A stretch of 64,000 nucleotides of DNA from contig JBGALL010000001.1 of NCBI GenBank assembly GCA_044223895.1, positions 1 through 64,000 of the forward strand, written 5' to 3'. The notes beneath the pieces are model-generated. The model was not told where the DNA came from and did no database searches. It was given only the letters and a program-made list of their open reading frames with translations. This DNA is from CAKZSU01 sp044223895. GTDB lineage: Bacteria; Patescibacteriota; Microgenomatia; UBA10105; UBA927. Below, one piece after another: positions 25,396 to 34,504 of this stretch. Position 1 is the first letter of the stretch, and each line of letters begins with the position of its first letter. Position numbers and translations under genes: made by a program.

Positions 25396-26385
25396 ATGCA
25401 ATTCAAACATCTTTCTATTTTTTTGACGGGCGGAGCTGGCTTCATGGGGTCTCATCTGGTTGAAACCTTGTCGAAAGAAAATAACCTCACCATTTATGAT
25501 AATTTCTCGGCAGCAGTTTTTTCTAAGGAAGAGTTACAAAAATTTCCAAATGTACGGATTATTGACGGTGATATGCGGGAAGAAACTAAGATTACTGAGA
25601 CCATGAAAGGCGCAGATATAGTAATAAATCTAGCCGCTGCTCATATTCGACTCTCGCTATCACAACCACTAGAAGTCCACGATGTAAATACCAAAGGCAT
25701 ATTAACTACCCTACAAGCAGCTAAAAAAAATAATCTCAAACGGTATATATATATTTCTTCTTCGGAAATATATGGCAGCGCTAAAGGCAAATTAATTACT
25801 GAAAATGATCCCAAAGATCCAACAACGGTATATGGCGTTAGCAAATACGTTGGAGAATTATATACCGAATATTTTCATCATCACGAAGGCCTTCCGACAA
25901 TGATTATTCGCTTGTTTAATACCTATGGTCCTCGGGCTCATTTTGAAGATGTTTATGGTGAAGTTATTCCTCGAATGTGTGTTCGTGCCCTAGCTGGAGA
26001 AACTCCACTCATCTTCGGAACAGGAGAACAGACACGAGACTTTACCTATATTTCCGATACCATCAAAGGAATTATTTCTGCGAGTAGCTCTGATCGCTTG
26101 ATGGGTGATGTGATAAATATTGCCTATGGTCAAGAGGTTTCTATAAAACGAGTAGCGGAAGCAATCTGTAAAGCAACCGGGATTACTTCGGGCCCCAAAC
26201 AACTCCCTGCTCGTCCAAATGATGTTATGCGTCATGCTGCTGATACAGCAAAAGCGAAACGGATAATTGGTTGGAACGCAGAGATAGACATTGAAGAAGG
26301 TATTACCAAATATATAGAATGGCTAAAGATGCGCTATCCTGATCCAAAACAATTGTTGAAACGCATACCGGAAAAAAACTGGTAG
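25396..26385 (+). CDS. NAD-dependent epimerase/dehydratase (extended SDR)
   Basis: 329 residues. The signature GGAGFMGSHLVETL binds NAD; then follow YDNFSA, DMRE, the ISSSEIYG serine block and YGVSKYVGELY (catalytic Tyr-x3-Lys), RLFNTYGPR and a C-terminal substrate-binding region (GTGEQTRDFTYISD). This is the pattern of UDP-hexose 4-epimerases and related NDP-sugar dehydratases or decarboxylases. The exact reaction cannot be told by eye. A GT2 gene starts 20 nt downstream, so a single operon with the next several genes is likely. Confidence 0.88.
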   Translation: MQFKHLSIFLTGGAGFMGSHLVETLSKENNLTIYDNFSAAVFSKEELQKFPNVRIIDGDMREETKITETMKGADIVINLAAAHIRLSLSQPLEVHDVNTKGILTTLQAAKKNNLKRYIYISSSEIYGSAKGKLITENDPKDPTTVYGVSKYVGELYTEYFHHHEGLPTMIIRLFNTYGPRAHFEDVYGEVIPRMCVRALAGETPLIFGTGEQTRDFTYISDTIKGIISASSSDRLMGDVINIAYGQEVSIKRVAEAICKATGITSGPKQLPARPNDVMRHAADTAKAKRIIGWNAEIDIEEGITKYIEWLKMRYPDPKQLLKRIPEKNW

Positions 26386-26405
26386 ATAGTTAATTTTATA
26401 CGTCT

Positions 26406-27092
26406 ATGTTGCAATCATTATCAATCTTAATTCCTGCATACAATGTTGTTGAAACACTTCCAACTGTCTTGGAAAAAGCACGTAAAGCAGGCAGATCAAT
26501 CACCACAGAGTTAGAAATTGTCGTAGTTGATGATGGTTCTACCGATGGTACTCCAGAATTATTAAAAAAACTTCAAAAACAATGGAAAGAATTAAAAGTT
26601 ATCACTCATACACACAATCAAGGCTATGGCATGAGTATCAAAGATTTATATTATGCAGGAACACATCAGTGGTTAGTAACTCTACCTGGTGATGATCAAA
26701 TCGATCCTGCTGAAATTCTTAAATTAGAACCATCCCATACTAAGGCAGACATGATTATGGGGAAGCGCCAAATACGCAACGATCATATCAAACGAAAAAT
26801 TCAGTCAAAAACGTATAATTTTCTACTTAAATTTTTGTTTCGTATCCCAACAACCGATGTGAATACCATTCGTCTTATGAAGCAAGAAATTATGAAACAT
26901 GTCATTCTAAAAATGAAAAGCCCATTTGTCGATGCTGAACTCGTATTAAAAGCCCATAAACAAGGGTATACCATTACCGAAGTGCCAATTATTCATAAAC
27001 CACGTATCACGCCGGGAGCTACTGGCGGAAAATTCTTTCAAACCATTTTACCGACAGTTAGCGATATGATATCGTTTCTCATGATACAGTAA
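26406..27092 (+). CDS. GT2 glycosyltransferase (dolichyl-phosphate mannose/glucose synthase-like)
   Basis: 228 residues with no membrane helices. Motifs are LSILIPAYNVVETL, VVVDDGSTDGTP and TLPGDDQIDP, with a late KQEIMKHVILKMKSPFVDAELVLKAHKQGY (acceptor loop) and VPIIHKPR. This short form normally makes polyprenyl-phosphate sugars at the cytoplasmic face. It is a plausible donor-lipid source for the GT-C proteins in this window. Four nt separate it from the next gene. A paralogous short GT2 is at 37145. Confidence 0.85.
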   Translation: MLQSLSILIPAYNVVETLPTVLEKARKAGRSITTELEIVVVDDGSTDGTPELLKKLQKQWKELKVITHTHNQGYGMSIKDLYYAGTHQWLVTLPGDDQIDPAEILKLEPSHTKADMIMGKRQIRNDHIKRKIQSKTYNFLLKFLFRIPTTDVNTIRLMKQEIMKHVILKMKSPFVDAELVLKAHKQGYTITEVPIIHKPRITPGATGGKFFQTILPTVSDMISFLMIQ

Positions 27093-27096
27093 TATC

Positions 27097-28731
27097 ATGC
27101 TTCGGGGTAAACAATTTCTTGCTCTACTAACAACACTCATTTTTACAACAACCTTGTGTATTAGTATGTTGCCGTATCTGAGAGGTAGACAGCTAACGCC
27201 CCCTGGTTATACCTACTTGGGCACAGTCCACTATCCTACAGATTACTTTTATTACTTATCTCAAATTTCTCAAGGTGAACATCATTGGCTTTTTGCTGAC
27301 TATATTTGGGGACCAGAAAAGATTCCTGCTTCCTTAGTAGGCTGGGTTTTTGTATTTGCTGGACACCTGGGGCATTTTTTTTCATTGACTCCCTGGGTAA
27401 TTTACGAAATCATGATTTTTGTATCGGTGGCTTTGTATTGTCTCTCCGCCTATTATTTACTTGGACACATCTTTCCAAACAGTAAATTTAAACAGACCAT
27501 TTCTTTATTTTTTTTCTTGTTTGCTACCCCATTCCCCCATCTGATCAATACCGCATCTGGGTTTTGGTTTAGCTACGACCGACAATGGTTTAACATTGGC
27601 GGAGATCCTTTTAACCGACTAGATCCAGCAGCCAACCACCTTATTGCACCGGCTGCAGTAATGGGAATATTTTCCCTTATCTTCCTTTATGATAAACATC
27701 GTACCAAAAAGAACTATTGGCTCTTACTCCCACTATCTATTCTTGCTGCAATAATAATTACCTTACAACCAATACAACTGATGGTAGTGTTTCTGGCTTT
27801 AGCTGTGCACTATGGATGGCGATGGGTTACTTCTCACCAAAGATTTAACCGGGCGAACCTACAAGAATTAGTTCGAACCTTTATCCCGATGATAGTGATG
27901 GGTATCAGTATTCTTCCGTTATTCATCTACATGAATAAAATAGTCGCTATTCCTCCGTATAATGCCGGGAAAGCCTTCGAAAATTCAGTACAAGTGCATA
28001 TTAATCCCTTAGTCTATCTTGAACTCTATGGACCTCTTGGGATTATTGGATTACTCGCTTTACCATTTTTTTTGAAAGGGAAAAATCATAGCCGACACCT
28101 TCTCTTTATCTATTCTTTTATAGCTTTTACTATCGCCATCTCTCCCTTTCCAGAAAAAATTGAGGTATTAAATGTTCGCTTTTTGGCTGCAGTAGAGATG
28201 CTTATATTTGCAGCCGCTTCTACCTGGGGAATTTTTGCAGTAGGAAATATTCTCAAACGTTTTTCGGTCGCGATTACGACGCTGATTATTGTACTTACTA
28301 GTTTAATGTTTGTTCCTGCCTACACTATTGAACTTCAAAAACGAATATCTCCAGATATTAATAATATGGAATATTACCTTCCTACGCCTGTCTATGAAGC
28401 TATAGTACAGGCCAAGAATATGACTGCTCGAGATGAGACTATCTTGCCATTGTGGCCATTTGAAAAAATAACTTCCGCTTTAACTGGAAAAAGAGTATTG
28501 TTTTGGAACGAAAATGTTACCCTAGATTTTGAGGAGAAAAATAAACAAGCCTATTATTTTGTTGCCAACCAAATGACGGAATCTGGACGCGAAGAATTTT
28601 TAGTAAAAAATAATATTCGTACAATCATAAGTTATCTAGGATCTATTCAGTCCCCTCCTCCTTATTTGGTAGAAAAGTTTAAAAATAATCTCATGGTTGT
28701 TTATCGAGTGGAGTTGAATGATAATAGGTAA
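27097..28731 (+). CDS. Polytopic membrane protein of the GTVHYPxDYxYYLS family, copy 1
   Basis: 544 residues, about 11-12 hydrophobic helices. A shared loop block, LGTVHYPTDYFYYLSQISQGEHHWLF, recurs with changes at 43507 and 47332 in this window. The C-terminus contains YYFVANQMTESGREEFLVKNNIRTII, shared with the copy at 43507. A conserved Asp-Tyr in the early loop could be a GT-C catalytic position, but I do not recognise a named family. In operon with the GT2 gene upstream and the radical SAM gene 12 nt downstream. Probably a GT-C glycosyltransferase or a polysaccharide-handling protein. Confidence 0.65.
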   Translation: MLRGKQFLALLTTLIFTTTLCISMLPYLRGRQLTPPGYTYLGTVHYPTDYFYYLSQISQGEHHWLFADYIWGPEKIPASLVGWVFVFAGHLGHFFSLTPWVIYEIMIFVSVALYCLSAYYLLGHIFPNSKFKQTISLFFFLFATPFPHLINTASGFWFSYDRQWFNIGGDPFNRLDPAANHLIAPAAVMGIFSLIFLYDKHRTKKNYWLLLPLSILAAIIITLQPIQLMVVFLALAVHYGWRWVTSHQRFNRANLQELVRTFIPMIVMGISILPLFIYMNKIVAIPPYNAGKAFENSVQVHINPLVYLELYGPLGIIGLLALPFFLKGKNHSRHLLFIYSFIAFTIAISPFPEKIEVLNVRFLAAVEMLIFAAASTWGIFAVGNILKRFSVAITTLIIVLTSLMFVPAYTIELQKRISPDINNMEYYLPTPVYEAIVQAKNMTARDETILPLWPFEKITSALTGKRVLFWNENVTLDFEEKNKQAYYFVANQMTESGREEFLVKNNIRTIISYLGSIQSPPPYLVEKFKNNLMVVYRVELNDNR

Positions 28732-28743
28732 GTTTTCAAGAGT

Positions 28744-29898
28744 ATGTTTTTTTCACCACGCGCAAAAGTCACCTTAGCTAAATCAGCCCTCTTTCAAAAT
28801 ACGCCGGTTTACGTACAGTTTTATATTACCGCCAGGTGTAATTTAACTTGTAAACAATGCAATATCCGCTACGCCAACGCCGATATGCGCGAATGCACTC
28901 TGGAAGAGATCAAAGGTATTGCTGAAAATTTTGCCGTCATGGGAGTTGCGATGATCCTGCTTACCGGTGGAGAGCCATTTACCCGTCAGGATTTACCAGA
29001 AATAATCAGAGAGTTTGAATCACGAGGTATCCACGTCCGAATGCAAACCAATGGGTTAGCTACCAAAGAGCAAATCCATAAAGCCATCGAATATGGAGGT
29101 CATGATATTTCAATCTCTCTTGATTCGCTGAAACCAAAAACTCAAGACGAAATTAATGGTGGTTTCCCTAAATCATGGAATCGAGCCTTAGAATCAGTAG
29201 CGGTTTTTTCGGAATACCTTCCCAAAGACAGAAGCTTCGGATCATTTGGATGTGTTATGCAGCGAGATAACCTTCAGGATATTGAGGGAGTTATCCGTTT
29301 TGGTACAAAAATTGGTTGGTTCACTTCCTTGGTTCCAATTCATGTCTCAGATCATTTTGAACCATTAGGATTTAGAACCTATGATCGCAGTTTACGTTTT
29401 AGACCTGATGAATATGACGCTGTAGACGCTGTGGTTGAAAAAGTTCGTTCTCTGCGTGAATCAGGTTTCTTATTATATGACAGCGATCAATATCTCGACG
29501 ATATCAAGCGTTTTGTAAAAAATCAGCCAACAACATGGAGAGGTAAAAATAATAATGTTTGCGACAGTCCGAATCTCTATTTTGCTATTTTACCAAATGG
29601 TGATTTTGCTCCCTGTTGTGATTGGAGACTTCCCCGCTCTGTACATACCTACGATAAAAATTTCCCTGAAACCTACCATGATGCTATATTTCGTAAAGAT
29701 GTATTTGCCATTACGGGAAACTGTAAAGGCTGCATGTATGGAAGTTATCCAGAAATGACTATTTCTATGAGATTTAATAAAGCTAAAATGCAACGAGTGG
29801 GAAACTTTTTTACAAAAGCTCCCAAAAAACCTTGGCCACTTACCTATGATCAACTAATAACTACTGCTCAATCGGTCTTAGATGACCTGAATAATTAA
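28744..29898 (+). CDS. Radical SAM protein with SPASM-type C-terminal cysteines
   Basis: 384 residues. The cluster-binding CxxxCxxC (C32, C36, C39 in ARCNLTCKQCNI) begins a radical SAM barrel, followed by LTGGEPFTRQD (the GGE motif) and ISLDSLKPKTQDEI. The C-terminal segment (from about residue 275) has CDSP, CCDWR and CKGCMYG, the spaced cysteines expected of a SPASM or SPASM-like domain with an auxiliary cluster. Such proteins modify peptides or sugars. It sits in a glycan operon directly upstream of a methyltransferase, so a sugar or lipid-carrier modification (epimerisation or dehydration) is more plausible than peptide maturation. Substrate unknown. Confidence 0.87.
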   Translation: MFFSPRAKVTLAKSALFQNTPVYVQFYITARCNLTCKQCNIRYANADMRECTLEEIKGIAENFAVMGVAMILLTGGEPFTRQDLPEIIREFESRGIHVRMQTNGLATKEQIHKAIEYGGHDISISLDSLKPKTQDEINGGFPKSWNRALESVAVFSEYLPKDRSFGSFGCVMQRDNLQDIEGVIRFGTKIGWFTSLVPIHVSDHFEPLGFRTYDRSLRFRPDEYDAVDAVVEKVRSLRESGFLLYDSDQYLDDIKRFVKNQPTTWRGKNNNVCDSPNLYFAILPNGDFAPCCDWRLPRSVHTYDKNFPETYHDAIFRKDVFAITGNCKGCMYGSYPEMTISMRFNKAKMQRVGNFFTKAPKKPWPLTYDQLITTAQSVLDDLNN

Positions 29899-29905
29899 AA
29901 CTTCT

Positions 29906-31114
29906 ATGCCAAAACGAGCTTTTTTTGAAAGTGCCAAACATCATTTATTACTTCAAGCTAAAAATATAGCCAATCAGGAACGGCTTATTGATCCCCATGC
30001 CTACCGAACCTGGAAATTGTGGGTGAACTCATTTACGTTTATTTATGTAGATCCGGATACAATTAAAATCACCTGGGACTTTCCCAAAAAAGGTTCCGAC
30101 ACTATATCCATAAAAAAAGTTCAATATTATAGTCGTGGAGATACTCCCAAATTCGTTGAAGAACAAGAACACCATCATCAATTGTTTCATGACGATAAAG
30201 TTCGTGCCGCCAATGACAAATTGTTCCAAAGCCTGGTAATTCAACTTGCCAAAAAAGCCAGAATTCCTCTCCCAACTGCTCGAAATAAACGAACAGCGAT
30301 TGATATCGCTCGGATCCATGATGAGGAAGAATTATCTGACCATTGGGCAGAAGGTGTTGATCCTGCAAGTATCGATGTTATTCATACCAATACCGCTTTG
30401 ACATCACCAGAACTCAGATATCTTCATCAACGCATAGGAGATATCAAGGGAAAATCAGTCCTCGATCTCGGCTGTGGATTAGGGGAAGTAAGTGTCTATT
30501 TTGCACTTCAAGGAGCGGATGTTACTGCAGTTGATTTATCACAACCAATGCTCGATGTTGTTCAACAGGTTGCCAAACGCTATAAAGTGAAGTTGAAAAC
30601 AGTTCAAGCCTCGGTTGAAGAACTCGACAATTTAAAAAAACATTCTTTTGACATTATCTATGTTGGGAATTTATTTCATCATGTCAATATTCCCAAAACC
30701 TTAAAACATGTTACCAGAGTCTTAAAACCATCCGGTCAGCTCATTTGTTGGGAACCGGTTGATTATAACCCGGTAATAAATGTGTACCGTAAGATCGCCA
30801 ATAATGTTCGCTCGTACGATGAACGTCCCTTTCGGATGAGTGATATAGAATTATTTAAACAAACCTTTAAAACAGTAGAAATTCGCTGGGCTTGGTTTAG
30901 CACCTTATTTGTTTTCGTCTATATGGCACTGGTACAACGTCGAGATCCGAATAAAGAACGCTATTGGAAAGTAGTTATCAAAGAATCTGAAAAATGGCGT
31001 CCACTCTATGCACCATTAGAAAAATTCGATCGATTTATTCTTAAGACCTTCCCAGCACTCGGTCCTCTTTGCTGGAATGTTATTCTCGTTTGTTCCGGAG
31101 TGAAAAAAAACTAA
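29906..31114 (+). CDS. Class I SAM methyltransferase with unrecognised N-terminal domain
   Basis: 402 residues. The N-terminal approximately 170 residues (WKLWVNSFTFIYVDPDTIKITWDF, EEQEHHHQLFHDDKVRAAN) do not match any family I know. The C-terminal domain has SVLDLGCGLGEVSVYFALQGADVTAVDLS (SAM binding), SFDIIYVGNLFHHV and LKPSGQLICWEP, as in Methyltransf_11/25 proteins. It lies 7 nt after the radical SAM gene and probably shares its transcript. Its 3' end converges with the gene ending at 31116, one base away. Likely modifies a sugar or lipid-linked intermediate. Confidence 0.82.
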   Translation: MPKRAFFESAKHHLLLQAKNIANQERLIDPHAYRTWKLWVNSFTFIYVDPDTIKITWDFPKKGSDTISIKKVQYYSRGDTPKFVEEQEHHHQLFHDDKVRAANDKLFQSLVIQLAKKARIPLPTARNKRTAIDIARIHDEEELSDHWAEGVDPASIDVIHTNTALTSPELRYLHQRIGDIKGKSVLDLGCGLGEVSVYFALQGADVTAVDLSQPMLDVVQQVAKRYKVKLKTVQASVEELDNLKKHSFDIIYVGNLFHHVNIPKTLKHVTRVLKPSGQLICWEPVDYNPVINVYRKIANNVRSYDERPFRMSDIELFKQTFKTVEIRWAWFSTLFVFVYMALVQRRDPNKERYWKVVIKESEKWRPLYAPLEKFDRFILKTFPALGPLCWNVILVCSGVKKN

Positions 31115-31115
31115 T

Positions 31116-31478
31116 CTATTTTCTTCGATAAATCTGATAGCCAGGGAGATCTTGAATTAATACATACTCTTCTAGCAATAAATCTTGACGGGCCTCTACA
31201 TGAATAAATCCCATACCAGTCGTATGTTGCGTGTACAGTTTTACGACAATCCACTGGATTTTATGGGCGTTTAAAGTTGAAATTAATTGTTCTGGAGTCT
31301 TAATGTTTTCCGTAGCATCAAAATACTGAATATATGGTAAGGGATTTTTTCGTTTGGTGAGTGCATAAAAAGGATCTTCTCCAGGGGTGAAGACGACACT
31401 TTCTTCCATAGGAATAATTTGAGAAACCACCGTTAACATCCGCTCCATATTGGGAAGATAATCACCCGGCAACTCCAT
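31116..31478 (-). CDS. C-terminal fragment of a GT-C membrane protein separated by a frame break
   Basis: 120 residues without membrane helices, ending in LPGYQIYRRK. The piece resembles the soluble tails of neighbouring GT-C proteins (compare the VVKLYTQHT segment with the IIVxxL segments of the other membrane proteins). Reading back past its ATG in the same frame gives KATYPSLGDMELPGDYLP, a natural continuation of the upstream ORF that ends KLPILP. One extra C in the CCC near 31507 would join them. It is therefore probably not a gene of its own. An AGGAG lies only 2 nt before the ATG, too close for normal initiation. Confidence 0.6.
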   Translation of the reverse strand: MELPGDYLPNMERMLTVVSQIIPMEESVVFTPGEDPFYALTKRKNPLPYIQYFDATENIKTPEQLISTLNAHKIQWIVVKLYTQHTTGMGFIHVEARQDLLLEEYVLIQDLPGYQIYRRK

Positions 31479-31483
31479 ATCTC

Positions 31484-32842
31484 CTAAGGAAGGATAGGTA
31501 GCTTTATGGGTATAGACTCAATGTTGTATACATATCTATGGTAATCATACAGTTTCAGTGATCCCCACAAGATATAACTTACACTAATAATTAACGGAGT
31601 TACGATACCCATCACTACGAGATTAGGAAGATATTTTCGTACCATAAAAACCCCATATCCGATGATGAGTACCCACATCGCCCAACCAGAATAACTTGAT
31701 CCCACCATTCCGTAGGACATAAAGGTTGCAAAAATGGTCATTAATGCAGGAACTGGCAATACCAAGCTGATTAATTGACTCTGTTTGGAATACCAGATTC
31801 CCCAGACCGTGGTAATTATTACCAGACAGGAAGCAATAAACCAAGAAAGAATTATGAGGTTGGAATCTATCTCAAATATATGGTGAGGATCAGCGGTATA
31901 AAAATACCATCCTAAATACCCGATGATCGCTCCTGGAATTATGAGATACACTCCCTTACGTATACTCGATGGAATATATTTTGCTGCCCATACAAGTATT
32001 CCGATTCCCAATATTGGTAACAACAATGGCACAAACAGTCCAAATCCATTTTTATATTCACTTAGTACTAACTGAATAATTGGTCCAACATTTCTAGTCT
32101 GAGATGGCAATACGAATAGTTGATAATAGGCTTGTCCTAAAGCATTATTAACCATCAACCACAAGATAAATCCACCTAATAATGAATAAGCTGTCATAAA
32201 AATAGGAGCCAAAGAATGTATTGCCTGAGCACCTTGTTTTCTAATAAAGCCTAGGGTAATGAAGAAAGAAGCTGATCCTAGAAATAAGATTCCATAATTT
32301 TGTTTAATAAGTACCGGGATAATCAGGCTGATACCAGTAACCACCGACAACAAGAGTGAACGCTTTGATGCAAAAATCATCGTTAGTATCATGTACAGAG
32401 AAAATAAAATTGCACACATAGCAGTCATGTCATAAGAAGGAATCGGATAATAGGCATGTCCTCGAAAGAGAAATGGCAGAATCAGGATATTTGGCCATAG
32501 GTCTGAAAATTGAAAAAATTTCCGTTGAATTCTCAAGAGTAAAAAAACAGATACGGCAGTGGTTCCATATGCCACCAACATTTGAGAATTGTGACCATAT
32601 CCGCCAACCAGATGCATAACCAGTTGCATGAGGAAAAATAATCCTGGAGGAAGTACCAGAAAAAAATCTCGATAGGGCATCTTTCCTTGAAATAGTTGAA
32701 AGGCTGATTCTACGTTGTAGGCATAATCGATCTGAATAAAGAATCGATGAATCGACCAGTAATGAATCGCAATTGCTGCAAATATAGTAAGTAAATCAAG
32801 AATTATTAGAATGAATACTCTTCGAGAGATACGATCAGACAT
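31484..32842 (-). CDS. Polytopic GT-C-like membrane protein, truncated by a likely frameshift
   Basis: 452 residues with about eleven hydrophobic helices. The early loop has FFIQIDYAYNVESAFQLFQGKMPYRDFFLVLPPG; DYxYNVESA and PPG fit the layout of GT39-like proteins (compare RFFDVDEFTHMHWA and FFPPGYH at 19167). It ends abruptly after VYNIESIPIKLPILP, while the next frame continues smoothly into the 31116-31478 fragment. Together they would make a protein of about 575 residues, the normal size for this class. The ATG is 6 nt below a TACAAT, so a leaderless start is likely. Confidence 0.7.
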   Translation of the reverse strand: MSDRISRRVFILIILDLLTIFAAIAIHYWSIHRFFIQIDYAYNVESAFQLFQGKMPYRDFFLVLPPGLFFLMQLVMHLVGGYGHNSQMLVAYGTTAVSVFLLLRIQRKFFQFSDLWPNILILPFLFRGHAYYPIPSYDMTAMCAILFSLYMILTMIFASKRSLLLSVVTGISLIIPVLIKQNYGILFLGSASFFITLGFIRKQGAQAIHSLAPIFMTAYSLLGGFILWLMVNNALGQAYYQLFVLPSQTRNVGPIIQLVLSEYKNGFGLFVPLLLPILGIGILVWAAKYIPSSIRKGVYLIIPGAIIGYLGWYFYTADPHHIFEIDSNLIILSWFIASCLVIITTVWGIWYSKQSQLISLVLPVPALMTIFATFMSYGMVGSSYSGWAMWVLIIGYGVFMVRKYLPNLVVMGIVTPLIISVSYILWGSLKLYDYHRYVYNIESIPIKLPILP

Positions 32843-32848
32843 GAGGAA

Positions 32849-32854
32849 ATTGTA
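32849..32854 (-). promoter_or_regulatory. -10 element TACAAT for the GT-C gene starting at 32842 (leaderless)
   Basis: TACAAT on the minus strand lies 6 nt before the ATG at 32842, the spacing expected for a transcript that starts at the start codon. Confidence 0.5.
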
Positions 32855-32879
32855 ACAGCTTTAAAGAAGGGATTGTGGT

Positions 32880-33611
32880 TTATTTTCCTTTGGCAGCGTA
32901 AATCAAATTGGTTCCACAATACAAGCGATTAACAAAAGGTAAGCCTTCAAAAAAAGGCGAGATACTGACCAAAAGATCTACCATCCAATCAGGGGCAAAA
33001 TATGGAACAATGGAAAAGAATTTTTGTTCTTTGATCGTATACCCATGCTCCTGAATCCAGCGATTCAGGGTAGGAGGAAAATATGATTTTTCACCATGAT
33101 CTTTGTGATATTGACTGGTTTTTTCAATAACTTTTAAAATTGGGTTATATCCACTTGGTTCGAGGATAAACACATGATCACAGATCCGTGCAAATTCAGC
33201 GATAGCTGGCACAGGGTTATCTACGTGATGCAAGACGCCTCTGACAACCACAATATCGAATTGATTGGGTTTTACAAACGAAGAGATTTCAAACATATCC
33301 TGTTTTTGAAAGTTAACTATTTTTTTATACTCTTTAGGGGTAGCTTTTATAGCGTACTTAATTGATTCACCCGCAGGATCAAAGGCTAGTACCTTTTTGG
33401 GATGCAGGTGTTTAATAAGTTCAAAGGTAAACGTTCCATCTCCACACCCTACATCTAAAATAGATCGCACATGTGGGGCATGACGACGGATCATATTGAT
33501 GAGCTCGGTAGTTTGAATACCAGTAGCTACAATATTAGAATGCTTATCCGTGGTATAACGATAATGTCCGGTTTGTTTTACATCGTCATCAAATACTTCG
33601 TGAGATTTCAT
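32880..33611 (-). CDS. Class I SAM-dependent methyltransferase
   Basis: 243 residues. SAM-binding motif SILDVGCGDGTFTFELI at about residue 50, with AFDPAGESIKYA (motif II acid), QFDIVVVRGVLHHVDNP and HVFILEPSGYNP. Belongs to the Methyltransf_11/12 group. Starts in a 4-nt ATGA overlap with the stop of the upstream methyltransferase, so the two are co-translated. A dedicated sugar O-methyltransferase is likely from the setting. The acceptor is unknown. Confidence 0.85.
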   Translation of the reverse strand: MKSHEVFDDDVKQTGHYRYTTDKHSNIVATGIQTTELINMIRRHAPHVRSILDVGCGDGTFTFELIKHLHPKKVLAFDPAGESIKYAIKATPKEYKKIVNFQKQDMFEISSFVKPNQFDIVVVRGVLHHVDNPVPAIAEFARICDHVFILEPSGYNPILKVIEKTSQYHKDHGEKSYFPPTLNRWIQEHGYTIKEQKFFSIVPYFAPDWMVDLLVSISPFFEGLPFVNRLYCGTNLIYAAKGK

Positions 33612-34504
33612 GGTTTTTGAGCAATTATATAGTTATTCCCTGCTGCTAACTCCAGAGGAAACGAATCTAAACCTACTAATTTTAATAGGGTATTTATAGT
33701 TTTTTTAATTGGTAATGGCAATGGGAACATCCGAATCCAATAGCGCAAAGGAAAGGTATTGGTTGAACTGTTACATTCTTTCGTAACAAAGCCATTGAGT
33801 TCAAAAATTTGTTGTAAGTTTTTTTTATTAAATAAGAAAATATGTTCTATATCAAAGATAGGCGATCGTTCTTTTAATAAACGAACAGATAAGCCTTCGG
33901 TATCATGAAGAATACATAGGACTACCCCACCCTTCCTGAGTGTTTTAAAACAAGATTTTAAGAAGGCATTAGGATCAATAATATGATCTAAGGTTTGAAA
34001 CACACAAATAATATCTTGGGTTCCGGGTTTTACTTTTTTTGAAGGAAAGAAATCAGTGATTAAGTGTTTTTTTATATCAGGACGAGCTTGTTGTACTGAC
34101 TGTTTGCCGGGTTCGATTCCCGTCACTGAGGTAATCCCCATGTCGATAGCTTTTTCCAAAAAGAATCCATTTCCAGCACCTATTTCCAACAATCGAGGAT
34201 TTTTACGAACGTATTGTAACGTCTTCTGGAGATATCGACCGTACGTATCTTTCAGACTATCAATTTCATGATCATAGGTAACATTACTTGCTTTGTATAA
34301 ATTGGCAATAGTTTTTTCAGAAAGGATAGGTGAAGAAAAAATTAACCCACAACGAGAACATTGTAATAAGCGATAATGAATGCGATCAGGCATCCGTCTT
34401 GCTGAAAAAATCTCAGCATCAATTTTGTCAAAGTCTATTGTCTCGTTAAAAAGAACGTGTGTATAATCATTCGTTTTACAAATGGCGCATTGTATAATTC
34501 TCAT
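33608..34504 (-). CDS. Zinc-ribbon SAM methyltransferase (sugar type)
   Basis: 298 residues from the ATG at 34504; an alternative GTG lies nine bases upstream. The N-terminus has two Cys pairs (CAICKT near residue 5, CSRCGL near 50), the zinc-binding layout of TylF/NovP-like or NDP-sugar C-methyltransferases. SAM motif LLEIGAGNGFFLEKA, then CVFQTLDHIIDP and LRKGGVVLCI. The ATG abuts, base to base, the divergent ATG at 34505. Followed by a coupled second methyltransferase. The substrate is probably a nucleotide sugar, given the neighbouring epimerase and transketolase genes. Confidence 0.82.
   Translation of the reverse strand: MRIIQCAICKTNDYTHVLFNETIDFDKIDAEIFSARRMPDRIHYRLLQCSRCGLIFSSPILSEKTIANLYKASNVTYDHEIDSLKDTYGRYLQKTLQYVRKNPRLLEIGAGNGFFLEKAIDMGITSVTGIEPGKQSVQQARPDIKKHLITDFFPSKKVKPGTQDIICVFQTLDHIIDPNAFLKSCFKTLRKGGVVLCILHDTEGLSVRLLKERSPIFDIEHIFLFNKKNLQQIFELNGFVTKECNSSTNTFPLRYWIRMFPLPLPIKKTINTLLKLVGLDSFPLELAAGNNYIIAQKP
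34493..34498 (+). promoter_or_regulatory. -10 element TATAAT for the SDR gene at 34505 (leaderless)
   Basis: TATAAT ends 6 nt before the ATG at 34505, so transcription would begin at the start codon. A second TATAAT is at 34462-34467. Both lie inside the 5' end of the divergent methyltransferase gene. Confidence 0.55.
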
